In this document: positions 16,167 through 24,018 of the stretch, piece after piece
Numbering within the stretch: the stretch's first letter is position 1
Layout of the letters: each line of letters begins with the position of its first letter
DNA from: JADKAC01 sp964492065
GTDB taxonomy: Bacteria > Bacteroidota > Bacteroidia > Chitinophagales > BACL12
Reading direction: 5' to 3'
DNA: 43,953 nt
Assembly: GCA_964492065.1 (NCBI GenBank)
Contig: CAZBHH010000022.1
Span: forward strand, 1-43,953
Translations under genes and position numbers: made by a program
The notes under the pieces: generated by a model
The model's input: the letters and a program-made list of their open reading frames with translations, nothing else
Database searches by the model: none
Told to the model about the DNA's origin: nothing

Positions 16167-17119
16167 GCAGCCTGAGTATAAAACATCTCATAGCCATTAA
16201 AGATCTGCATACCGAAGATCTCCGGCTCATCATTCAGACAGCCGACAATTTTAAAGAAGTACTGGAAAGGCCGATTAAAAAAGTCCCCTCACTGCGGGAT
16301 ATTACCATTGCGAATATTTTCTTCGAGAATAGTACTCGCACGAGAATTTCCTTTGAGCTGGCAGAAAAAAGGCTCTCAGCCGATATTATAAATTTTTCCG
16401 CCTCTGCTTCCAGCGTCAAGAAGGGCGAATCATTGCTGGATACGGTAAACAATATTCTCGCTATGAAGGTGGATATGGTGGTAATGCGCCATCAAAGCCC
16501 CGGCGCTCCCGTGTTTCTCAGCAGGCATATCGATGCAAATATTATTAATGCCGGTGACGGCACCCACGAACATCCCACCCAGGCGCTATTGGATGTGTTT
16601 TCCATACGGGAACAACTCGGCAAGAGACATGGTGCAGTTCCATCCGATTTTAAGGGATTGAATGTTGCCATCATCGGTGATATTACACACAGCCGGGTGG
16701 CGCTCAGCAATATTTACGCTTTGAAAAAACTGGGCGCCCATGTTACGGTCTGTGGCCCGCCCACTCTGATTCCCGCATATATCGAAACGTTGGGAGTGCG
16801 GGTGACTTACAGCGTGAAAGAAGCGCTGCAATGGTGTGATGTTGCAAATGTGCTGCGCATTCAACTGGAGAGGCAGGACATTAAATTTTTTCCAAGCCTG
16901 CGGGAGTATGCGCTGTATTTCGGTATAAACCGCCGGTTGCTGGATTCGCTGAAAAAGGAAATTATCATCATGCATCCCGGCCCGATTAACCGCGGTGTGG
17001 AAATTACCAGCGATGTTGCTGACAGCGGCCAGTCGATCATTCTGCAACAGGTAGAGAACGGCGTTGCCATACGCATGGCCGTATTATACCTGCTTGCCGG
17101 AAGGGTGGATCCGAATTAA
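16163..17119 (+). CDS. pyrB: Aspartate carbamoyltransferase catalytic subunit
   Basis: The 318-residue protein carries the carbamoyl-phosphate loop FFENSTRTRISFELAEKRL, the loop with SSVKKGESLLDT, HPTQALLDVFSI and the C-terminal HPGPINRGVEI, all diagnostic of PyrB. It condenses carbamoyl phosphate with aspartate, the first committed step of pyrimidine synthesis. No pyrI regulatory chain follows, so it is probably a pyrR-pyrB type unregulated trimer. Its last four bases overlap the end of gpsA on the other strand, leaving no room for a terminator between the convergent genes. Confidence 0.96.
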   Translation: MSSLSIKHLIAIKDLHTEDLRLIIQTADNFKEVLERPIKKVPSLRDITIANIFFENSTRTRISFELAEKRLSADIINFSASASSVKKGESLLDTVNNILAMKVDMVVMRHQSPGAPVFLSRHIDANIINAGDGTHEHPTQALLDVFSIREQLGKRHGAVPSDFKGLNVAIIGDITHSRVALSNIYALKKLGAHVTVCGPPTLIPAYIETLGVRVTYSVKEALQWCDVANVLRIQLERQDIKFFPSLREYALYFGINRRLLDSLKKEIIIMHPGPINRGVEITSDVADSGQSIILQQVENGVAIRMAVLYLLAGRVDPN

Positions 17120-18159
17120 ATGAATTCCACGTCCATACTAAAGTTGTATTTCATGAGGTACGCCATGCCGGCTTCAATACTCAAACTTTCAAATACGCCC
17201 TTGTGCAGCGTTGTCAGGATCGGGCAATTGATGGTGTAATTATTTGCAAGTGCATTTGCAATCTTCAGGGTGTTTACGCCTTCGGCGATTTCTTCCATAC
17301 TCTCCATGATATGTTCAATGCGCTCGCCTTGTGCCAGTCGATATCCAACAGTGTAGTTTCTGCTGGTCGGCGAGATACAGGTAGCGATGATATCGCCGAT
17401 TCCCGCCAGGCCGAGAAACGATTTCAATTCGGCGCCCATGGCTTTTGCCAGGTTAATGATTTCGGCTAATCCCTTCGTGATTAACAGCGCCCTTGCATTT
17501 TCGCCTAAGGCTAATCCGCTGACTACACCACTGCCGATTGCCAGGATATTTTTGAGAACTCCCGCCAGCTCCACCCCAAAAATATCGCGGCTGCCGTACA
17601 CCTGGAATCTATCGCTTTTCAAGGCTGCCTGCCCGATGGATATCACTTCTTCGAACCGGCTCGCCAACACCGTAGCAGCGGGTAACCCCTTAGCCATTTC
17701 TTTTGAGAGATTCGGGCCTGCCAGGCAGCCTATGCGTACAACCACACTTTCATTTGCTATCAATTGACTCATCGTCAACACATCTTCCTTGGCGATTTTT
17801 CCCCCTTCACTGAGGCTCCTGTTCCCATTTTCGGATAAAGCCAGGCCTTTTGTACCGTGAATGACAATGTGATCGGGTTTTAAGTAGGGCGCTATACTGC
17901 GTATCATTTCCTGGAAACCCTGGGAAGGTATCACCGGAAAAATGAGTTTACATTGTCCGGCCACCAGTGCAATATCATCTACCGGTGTAATATTGTCGTG
18001 CAGTGTTTGCCCTGAACTGATTCCCGTACGGCGCATTTCTTCTGCCTGATCCGACTTGCGGACATATAGATACACGGGATTGTTCGGAGCCAGCAGATTT
18101 GCCACCACCGTACCGAAACTTCCGGCTCCTATTACGCCTACTGTTTTATTCCCCGACAT
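17116..18159 (-). CDS. gpsA: NAD(P)H-dependent glycerol-3-phosphate dehydrogenase
   Basis: A 347-residue protein with an N-terminal Rossmann motif GVIGAGSFGTVVANLLA, then the family signatures HGTKGLAL, LAGPNLSKEMAKGLP, VELAGVLKNILAIGSGV and GLAGIGDIIATCISPTSRNYTVG. It reduces dihydroxyacetone phosphate to sn-glycerol 3-phosphate, the backbone for phospholipids. The start lies 14 bases inside the upstream plsB-like gene, so expression is coupled to the acyltransferase that uses its product. Confidence 0.95.
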   Translation of the reverse strand: MSGNKTVGVIGAGSFGTVVANLLAPNNPVYLYVRKSDQAEEMRRTGISSGQTLHDNITPVDDIALVAGQCKLIFPVIPSQGFQEMIRSIAPYLKPDHIVIHGTKGLALSENGNRSLSEGGKIAKEDVLTMSQLIANESVVVRIGCLAGPNLSKEMAKGLPAATVLASRFEEVISIGQAALKSDRFQVYGSRDIFGVELAGVLKNILAIGSGVVSGLALGENARALLITKGLAEIINLAKAMGAELKSFLGLAGIGDIIATCISPTSRNYTVGYRLAQGERIEHIMESMEEIAEGVNTLKIANALANNYTINCPILTTLHKGVFESLSIEAGMAYLMKYNFSMDVEFI

Positions 18160-19843
18160 ATTTTTCCAATCCGTATCCCACCAGGTGGTTGTGATAGTAC
18201 AATAATAATTTCATATCGGTACATTGAATATCACCGGTTTTTTTATCGATTATCAATGGCCGTTTTGTATGGTAAATCCCCAGGGTTTTAATGCCGTAAT
18301 GCATAAATTCCGAGGCGGGACCGTGCGATATCGGCCCTAAGCGAATTTTACCGTTCTTTTCCATTTTCAAAATTTCCTGTTGCAAAATAGTTACCGAATG
18401 GAGCAGATCGGCGGCAGGTATGCGCCTGAATTCTTCCGGCATGCGCAGGACGGAGTATAAATCGCTGTTTTGATGTTTGTTCTGCAGGTAATGAAAAGCG
18501 GCGAAGGCGACTATATGGCCGGCCATGGCAACGTTGTTAATGTGAAAGGCGTTGACGATTTTTTCGCTGAGCATGCGTGCGTATTCCGAGTCCCGTTGCG
18601 TATCATCGGACAAAACGCCATTGCTTTTAAAGTAATCCGTGATATCTATTTTGCGGCCGGTATTATCTATGCTTTCTCCCCGGGCATTTACCTCATTGCC
18701 GAAAATGTCCATACACTTGCCGAAGGCGATGGTAAAATCGGCGCTGGCAGTAAAAAATTTCACCAGCAGTTTTAAGATTTTATAAGATGAGGAGTACTTA
18801 TCTGCCTGAATAAAGTACCGCTCCTTACCTACGTTGTGCAGGTGTTCATCAATTAGTTCCGGCGCTTCCAGCACAAAGCTGTAATTCAGGGTAACGGGAG
18901 CGACAAATATCTTTTTATAGTCGCCGCCATTTGCACTGAGAATATTGATGCGTTGGGCTTCCAGGGCAGTACCCAGCAGGCCCAGTTTTAAATGGGATTC
19001 CAGTTCTCCGCTCCGCGAACGGGTGCCGCCGGGGAAAAACAGGCTGTGTCCGCCCTTGCAGATCACATTGGTGCTGTATTGCTTCAGCGTCTCCAGGTAC
19101 ACCGAATTTTTTTTGCGCCTGTCCACTTTATAAGCGCCGAGGCGGTTCATGAAAAAGGCGAGCAGTTTTACGCTGAACAGGTTTAACCCGGCGCCATAGA
19201 GGAATGGCGGGAGGCCGGTAGCGCTGATAGCCCAGCCGATGGTAATGCTGTCGATATTGCTCACATGGGTGGGCACCATAATTACAGTGCCCTGTTTGGC
19301 GAGTTCACGCACTTGTTCGGTTTCACCGACCAGGTTGATGCGTTTTAACAGGCCTTTCTGGTTGCCGAACAACCGTATGAATTCCTTGCTGCGGGAGCCG
19401 TTTAACAGGCGGTTGAAGACAAAGGGCACAAGTCGTTGGGCAAACCGGTAAGTGCGGATATCGAAATGTCCTGCAATCTCTTCGGCATATCTGGAAATGA
19501 TGGATTTCAGCAGGTCGGTTTCCTCGGTGATGTCTGTTTCTTTCTCCCGCTCCGCTTTTACTAATCCCTGTTTGATGGAATTCCAGAATTGCGGGTCGTC
19601 TTTCGGATCGGTACTCCACACTCTTCCATTGATGCGGGCCTTTTCCAAATACACCGCCTTCGCCAGTACCTCCTGAATATCTGCTTTGGCGGGGTGTTTC
19701 TTCAGGATGGCCTGCAATGTAGATTCAGTAACCTCCGCAATTACCTGTTTTCTCGCCTTACTGATTTTAACGATAGGCCATTGCTGGTGATCGGGTTCTA
19801 TATCCGGGAAAATATTGCCGATGTGTTTCTGTTCTTCCTTCAT
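18146..19843 (-). CDS. Glycerol-3-phosphate acyltransferase (PlsB-like)
   Basis: A 565-residue protein with a PlsC/PlsB-type acyltransferase domain in the middle. It shows VPTHVSNIDSI (the HX4D catalytic motif, near residue 195), FPGGTRSRSGELES (glycerol-phosphate binding block III) and FVAPVTLNYSFV (block IV). The N-terminal ~120 residues and C-terminal ~200 residues are mostly helical. It probably transfers the first acyl chain to glycerol 3-phosphate. It is shorter than E. coli PlsB. The gene overlaps gpsA, which supplies its substrate, by 14 bases. A TAnnTTTG box only 8 bases before the ATG implies a very short leader, and the promoter region is shared with tmRNA. Confidence 0.9.
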   Translation of the reverse strand: MKEEQKHIGNIFPDIEPDHQQWPIVKISKARKQVIAEVTESTLQAILKKHPAKADIQEVLAKAVYLEKARINGRVWSTDPKDDPQFWNSIKQGLVKAEREKETDITEETDLLKSIISRYAEEIAGHFDIRTYRFAQRLVPFVFNRLLNGSRSKEFIRLFGNQKGLLKRINLVGETEQVRELAKQGTVIMVPTHVSNIDSITIGWAISATGLPPFLYGAGLNLFSVKLLAFFMNRLGAYKVDRRKKNSVYLETLKQYSTNVICKGGHSLFFPGGTRSRSGELESHLKLGLLGTALEAQRINILSANGGDYKKIFVAPVTLNYSFVLEAPELIDEHLHNVGKERYFIQADKYSSSYKILKLLVKFFTASADFTIAFGKCMDIFGNEVNARGESIDNTGRKIDITDYFKSNGVLSDDTQRDSEYARMLSEKIVNAFHINNVAMAGHIVAFAAFHYLQNKHQNSDLYSVLRMPEEFRRIPAADLLHSVTILQQEILKMEKNGKIRLGPISHGPASEFMHYGIKTLGIYHTKRPLIIDKKTGDIQCTDMKLLLYYHNHLVGYGLEKYVGE

Positions 19844-19851
19844 TCCGGCGA

Positions 19852-19859
19852 CAAATATA
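19852..19859 (-). promoter_or_regulatory. -7 box (TATATTTG) for the plsB-like/gpsA operon
   Basis: On the minus strand this is TATATTTG, a full TAnnTTTG match, ending 8 bases before the ATG at 19843. A TTAG lies about 19 bases further upstream as a weak -33 candidate. It lies back to back with the tmRNA promoter. Confidence 0.55.
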
Positions 19860-19895
19860 CCGTTTGAGGGAACTATGCGCTAAGGATTTTCATTG

Positions 19896-19903
19896 TACTT
19901 TTG
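19896..19903 (+). promoter_or_regulatory. -7 box (TACTTTTG) for tmRNA
   Basis: A full TAnnTTTG match ending 13 bases before the mature 5' end of tmRNA. Confidence 0.6.
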
Positions 19904-19916
19904 CGTAAACAATCCT

Positions 19917-20282
19917 GGGGCTGACAGGAATTGACAGCATCGTTCATTGACAAGTAAGCATGCCGAGTGTTGTGAATTAACTCGTTAATCTCAATGCACT
20001 ACACAATTTTTATCTGGCGAGTATAACTACGCCTTGGCCGCCTAATTCAAGGAATTAGTTGGCCTTTGTCCTTTGGGGTGTACGCCTGGTCACATCCCAT
20101 ACGGGCATAATGAAACCGGGCTGGTGTTGCAGCGTTCCGATGCAACATGAGATTGAGGAACTAAGGGGATATCATGGGTTTGGCAAGACACCCGGTATCT
20201 CTCGAAAATTAAGAATTGCCTAAGCATGGAGAAATCTTGTAAATGCCTTGTCTGGACGTGGGTTCAAATCCCACCAGCTCCA
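19917..20282 (+). ncRNA. ssrA: Transfer-messenger RNA (tmRNA)
   Basis: The 366-base gene has the tRNA-like ends of tmRNA: GGGGCTG at the 5' end pairs with CAGCTCC at the 3' end (one G-T pair), followed by the discriminator A at 20282. The T arm is GTGGG/CCCAC with loop TTCAAAT. An internal tag reading frame encodes GEYNYALAA and ends in TAA at 20045. The remainder can hold the usual pseudoknots. The molecule rescues stalled ribosomes and marks the incomplete protein for proteolysis. CCA is not encoded. It is a single-piece tmRNA. Confidence 0.96.
20016..20045 (+). other. tmRNA proteolysis tag reading frame (GEYNYALAA)
   Basis: Codons ggc gag tat aac tac gcc ttg gcc gcc taa follow the tRNA-like 5' part. 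The product GEYNYALAA ends in the ALAA degron recognised by ClpXP-type proteases. The exact resume codon is inferred to be GGC at 20016. Confidence 0.9.
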
Positions 20283-20388
20283 CTTATTAAAATGTCATTA
20301 ATTTGTTTTTTTGTATCGCTGTGCGGGTACACGTGATTTTTGTCACCATTTGCGAATAGTCAGGCGATTTACTTTACATGCATCATTT

Positions 20389-20703
20389 ATGGCAGAAAGA
20401 AGAAAAAGCTTTTCGGAATTAATTCATAGCGAGACACCTGTATTGGTTGATTTTTCCGCTGAATGGTGCGGGCCGTGTAAAATGATGCCCCCGATTTTGC
20501 GGGAATTATCCCAAAAGCTCGGCAAGGCGTTGCGCATAATTAAAGTGGACGTGGATAAGAATCCGGCGGTTTCCAATGCATACCAAATTCAGGGTGTGCC
20601 TACTTTAATATTATTCAGGAACGGTGAAGTACAATGGAGAAAGAGCGGGGTTATGCCTGCGCACGCAATTGAGCAGGAAATTAGCAGGTTTTTACACCGA
20701 TAG
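20389..20703 (+). CDS. Thioredoxin
   Basis: A 104-residue protein from ATG 20389, matching normal thioredoxin length; an upstream TTG in the same frame at 20311 would add an unlikely Arg/Cys/His-rich leader close to the tmRNA end. The active site is W26-C27-G-P-C30-K31 in VDFSAEWCGPCKMMPP, and the cis-proline segment is QGVPTLILFRNG. No signal peptide is present, so it is a cytoplasmic disulfide reductant. It stands alone with its own terminator. Confidence 0.95.
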   Translation: MAERRKSFSELIHSETPVLVDFSAEWCGPCKMMPPILRELSQKLGKALRIIKVDVDKNPAVSNAYQIQGVPTLILFRNGEVQWRKSGVMPAHAIEQEISRFLHR

Positions 20704-20731
20704 TAGTTTTTGTTTTCATAGTATGGGGAAT

Positions 20732-20771
20732 CCCCGCTTGTAGAATTTTATTTTACAGCGGGGTTTTTGTT
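20732..20771 (+). terminator. Intrinsic terminator after thioredoxin
   Basis: CCCCGC..GTA pairs with TAC.GCGGGG around an A/T-rich loop and is followed by TTTTTG. Confidence 0.8.
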
Positions 20772-20932
20772 TGCATTGCGGGTAAACCTTCCAACTGAAT
20801 TTCCGGCTGTCTTACTGTATTTATTGTTAAGAACTTCAATAGGGTTTCCCGGTATTGAGGTGCACTGTTTGGATGCTGATGTGTTAACTACAAGTTTCCA
20901 AAATCACTTCGGTACCGGCAAGCAGGAAGCGC

Positions 20933-20961
20933 AAAAAAAAATCCCCGCACCGCGGGGATTC
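20933..20961 (-). terminator. Intrinsic terminator after the cupin-8 gene
   Basis: AATCCCCGC/GCGGGGATT (9 bp with a 3-base loop) lies just after the stop at 20983; on the minus strand it is followed by a run of eight Ts. Confidence 0.88.
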
Positions 20962-20982
20962 TATGGCTTTATAATTCTTTAT

Positions 20983-21894
20983 TTAGTTATAAGCGGGATT
21001 GTGCCGGTGGTTGCCGTTGTTGCCGGAGTTCATTTTTCGAATTTCCCTGTTGGCCCGTTTTTGTGCCAATGCGGTTTTATAAGCAAACCATTTTTTGTTA
21101 AACATTTTGCGCATGATATCGTCCAGTTTCCTCTGAATGGAGAGATTGTATGCGCCTTTCAGTTTTAGCATCAAAGTAGGGGCGACGGTGCGCACGCTTA
21201 AACCGAAACCCGCTTCCAGGTATTCGATATGATGCCAATAGCCGCTTGGCATAAACAGTGTATCGCCAAATTCCAAAATGGCAGTAGAGCCGGTTACGTA
21301 TTTTAATCCCGGGTATTTTTCGTAGTCGGGGTGATCTATATCTACCGTAGTGTGTACATTAAACGGCAGGCGATACAGTAATCTCGATTGATCGGGTGAA
21401 AACAACACGACACGTTTTCTGCCGCTGAACTGCGTGAGAAAAACATTGCTCATGTCAATATCCTGGTGAATGCGAGTGATGGCATTTTTGGGGCCGAAAA
21501 ACATAAACGGCAGTTTAATATAACCGCCGGTGATATCGGGGTATCCGAAGTCCTTTAGCAATTCGGGTTTGTATTTGAAAACGGGAAACAAAAACAAACG
21601 CAAATCTGTCGGCTCCCTTTCAATCAGGTTTAAGTATTCGCTGAATTTCATGCGGGCATGCGGCACTTTGATGGTAGCGCTGGGATCGGCTTTTGTGGTG
21701 CTGAATAAATCTACGGTAATATCTCCCATTGCGTTCTTGAAAAATTCCATAGTCCATTTTTCATAAGCGGGGTATTGTTTCCATAATCCACGTAATATTA
21801 CCGGTTTCTGAGGCTTATGATAATGCTCCATAAATTCCTGTTTGCTAAGCTTTGTAGCGTCCACCACAGGAACAGGCGAATTATAATTAATCAT
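20983..21894 (-). CDS. JmjC/cupin-8 domain protein, probable Fe(II)/2-oxoglutarate oxygenase
   Basis: The 303-residue protein opens with PVPVVDATKLSKQEFMEHY and KPVILRGLW, typical of cupin-like (Cupin_8/JmjC) hydroxylases. The iron-binding facial triad is visible: H143-Q-D145 in RIHQDID, and a distal histidine H221 in PSGYWHHIEY. LEFGDTLFMPSGYW is the usual strand before the last ligand. These enzymes hydroxylate protein or small-molecule substrates; the target here is unknown. It is a single-gene unit with its own -7 box and terminator. Confidence 0.9.
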   Translation of the reverse strand: MINYNSPVPVVDATKLSKQEFMEHYHKPQKPVILRGLWKQYPAYEKWTMEFFKNAMGDITVDLFSTTKADPSATIKVPHARMKFSEYLNLIEREPTDLRLFLFPVFKYKPELLKDFGYPDITGGYIKLPFMFFGPKNAITRIHQDIDMSNVFLTQFSGRKRVVLFSPDQSRLLYRLPFNVHTTVDIDHPDYEKYPGLKYVTGSTAILEFGDTLFMPSGYWHHIEYLEAGFGLSVRTVAPTLMLKLKGAYNLSIQRKLDDIMRKMFNKKWFAYKTALAQKRANREIRKMNSGNNGNHRHNPAYN

Positions 21895-21913
21895 TTCCGA
21901 TTTTATTATATGA

Positions 21914-21921
21914 CAAAATTA
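21914..21921 (-). promoter_or_regulatory. -7 box (TAATTTTG) for the cupin-8 gene
   Basis: On the minus strand this reads TAATTTTG, a full TAnnTTTG match 19 bases before the ATG at 21894. Confidence 0.5.
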
Positions 21922-21976
21922 ATACAGTAACAATTCGGTGAATAATGATTTACGTCAATTAACGAATATTTAATGA

Positions 21977-23917
21977 TTACATGCTGATTATTTCCAGTTC
22001 GGTGCGCCGGTTATTTGCCCTGCCCGCTTCGGTGTCATTGGTATCTACGGGCTGGCTTTCACCGAAGCCCTTGTGCGATAATCTGTCGGCGGCGATTCCC
22101 GCCTGCACCAGGTAGTTTTCTACTGCCAGCGCCCGGTTGACAGACAGTTGCAAATTTTCGGATTCACTGCCGATATTATCGGTATGTCCGTTAATCTGCA
22201 CCTTGATGTTTTTATTGGATTGCAACAATTCCACCGCCTTATTTAATTCGGTAACCGATTCGGGTAATAATTCTGCGGAGGCCGTATTGAAGAACAGGTT
22301 GCGCAGCGTGATGATTTCACCGGCAGAGACCGGCTGGAGAAAAATTTCGAGTGTAAACGATTCATCGGGTTGGGCATTTTCCAGGCTGAAATTTTCAGAA
22401 TGAAACAAATAACCTTGCTTTTGAATGTATAATCCATACACATCGCCGATTGGCAGGATAACCAGGAACTCGCCGGTAGTCGGATCGCTATAAGTCTTCA
22501 GCACCTGGGTGCCGGTTTCCAACTGCATGAGCTGCACTTCTGCCTGCAGCGGTTTACCGGTGCGTGCATCCTTTACGATTGCTTTTACATAGGTTACCGG
22601 TTCGGGTTTCATGGTATTGGGCACATCAAAACTATACAAGTCCAGCATGCCAATGGCGTCGAACCTGTCGCTGGCAAAATAGGCGGTTTTTCCGTCTGCC
22701 GAGAGGCTGAGGGTAGTTTCATCACCCGAAGTATTAATGGGGTACCCGAGATTTTCCGGCGTTTGCCAGTTGCCGCCGGCATCTTTCTTTGTGAAAAACA
22801 AATCGCTGCCTCCCATACCGGGATGCCCATTGCTCGAGAAATACAAGGTGCGCCCGTCGGGATGAATAAACGGCGACTTATCGTCTTCGGGCGTATTGAT
22901 TACCGGGCCTGCATTTACCGGCTTTTCCCAATAACCGTCATCGCCGAGCACGCTGATATATATATCTGCGCCGCCATATCCTCCCGGGCGGTTGCTGGTA
23001 AAAAATAAGTACTTGCCATCGGCGGAAACTGAAGGCTGTGAATCCCAGTTGCCCGAATTGATATTGCGGCCGGCATTCTCGGGTTGTGTCCATGTATTGC
23101 CGATTTTTTCGGAAAAATAGATATCGCAACTGCCAAATCCATCGGGGCTGTTGCACAGCGTAAAATACAGCCATTTGCCGTCGGCCGAGATGTTCTGAGC
23201 GCCCTCATTTAATTTGGTGTTTACCGGTTTGCCCATGTTTATTGCGGCGCTCCACGTACCGTTGATGTTTTCTGTAATAAAAAAATCTTCGTTGAAATGC
23301 GGAACCGTTTCGCCGGTAGTTAACTTAATTTCTTCTTTGACATTGCGTGTGAAAACCAGCAGCGTATTGTCGGCAGATATACTTGGAAAATATTCGGCAT
23401 GTGCGCTGTTAATTTCCGGACCCAGGTTTACGGGGTTGAACTCCACCGGGTGATTTACGGCCTGTATTGCAAATTCGATACTCTTCAGCAATAATTCCGC
23501 TTTTCTCTTTGTTTCGCCCGTGATATCCGGATGGGCAATGAAATATTGGATATGCGCATACGCCTCTTCGTACTGCATCAGCATTTGTTCTGACCGGGCA
23601 ATTTTTGCATATACACCAATATTGTAGTCCGGCTCCAATTCAATTGCCTTTTCCAGGTAGGATTCGGCTTCCGCATGCATACCCGACTGTTGATAGGCAT
23701 CGGCGCAATATATATAGGCAGTTATAAATTCAGGTTCAATGGCAATTGCCTGGTTAAATGCAGCAATGGCCTGGTCAAAACTGCCGCCCATAGCCATTTG
23801 AATACCCTTGTCGAAAAATTTCCGGGACTTTTTTGACGCCGTTTCCGGAGTTACTACCTGGCTGTAGCCCTGCAACAGCGAAAAACACAGTAATGCCGCA
23901 ATGAGAAAAGCCTTCAT
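21977..23917 (-). CDS. PorE-like outer membrane protein: TPR, PD40 propeller, carboxypeptidase-regulatory-like and OmpA domains
   Basis: I place the start at ATG 23917, giving 646 residues and a clean signal peptide ending GYSQ; an ATG nine codons upstream would prepend a basic stretch. Domains in order are TPR repeats (~25-130, FDQAIAAFNQAIAIEPEF), a PD40/WD40-like propeller (~160-420, with repeated SADGKWLYFT/HPDGRTLYFSSNG blades), a regulatory-like beta domain (~425-510, VKAIVKDARTGKPLQAEV) and an OmpA C-terminal domain (~530-646, NINGHTDN-type INGHTDNIGSESENLQLSVNRA) that binds peptidoglycan. This order matches Porphyromonas gingivalis PorE (PG1058) of the T9SS. Several paralogues exist per genome, so orthology is unproven. 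No lipobox cysteine is placed for lipidation. Confidence 0.9.
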   Translation of the reverse strand: MKAFLIAALLCFSLLQGYSQVVTPETASKKSRKFFDKGIQMAMGGSFDQAIAAFNQAIAIEPEFITAYIYCADAYQQSGMHAEAESYLEKAIELEPDYNIGVYAKIARSEQMLMQYEEAYAHIQYFIAHPDITGETKRKAELLLKSIEFAIQAVNHPVEFNPVNLGPEINSAHAEYFPSISADNTLLVFTRNVKEEIKLTTGETVPHFNEDFFITENINGTWSAAINMGKPVNTKLNEGAQNISADGKWLYFTLCNSPDGFGSCDIYFSEKIGNTWTQPENAGRNINSGNWDSQPSVSADGKYLFFTSNRPGGYGGADIYISVLGDDGYWEKPVNAGPVINTPEDDKSPFIHPDGRTLYFSSNGHPGMGGSDLFFTKKDAGGNWQTPENLGYPINTSGDETTLSLSADGKTAYFASDRFDAIGMLDLYSFDVPNTMKPEPVTYVKAIVKDARTGKPLQAEVQLMQLETGTQVLKTYSDPTTGEFLVILPIGDVYGLYIQKQGYLFHSENFSLENAQPDESFTLEIFLQPVSAGEIITLRNLFFNTASAELLPESVTELNKAVELLQSNKNIKVQINGHTDNIGSESENLQLSVNRALAVENYLVQAGIAADRLSHKGFGESQPVDTNDTEAGRANNRRTELEIISM

Positions 23918-23962
23918 AATTTTTTTCCTATAACGCCTAAACATAACTGCAATTATCGATTA

Positions 23963-23995
23963 TAAAAAAACCCCTATCTGGTTAGGAAAGGGGTT
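23963..23995 (-). terminator. Intrinsic terminator after secDF
   Basis: AACCCCT/AGGGGTT (7 bp) lies between the secDF stop and the next gene; on the minus strand it is followed by a run of seven Ts. Confidence 0.85.
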
Positions 23996-24018
23996 GGGTA
24001 AATGGACTTTATAACAAA

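Noticed and set aside
20767..21168. 133-codon frame downstream of thioredoxin on the plus strand
   Set aside because: It runs through the terminator of the cupin-8 gene and into its antisense strand; the protein shows no signature.
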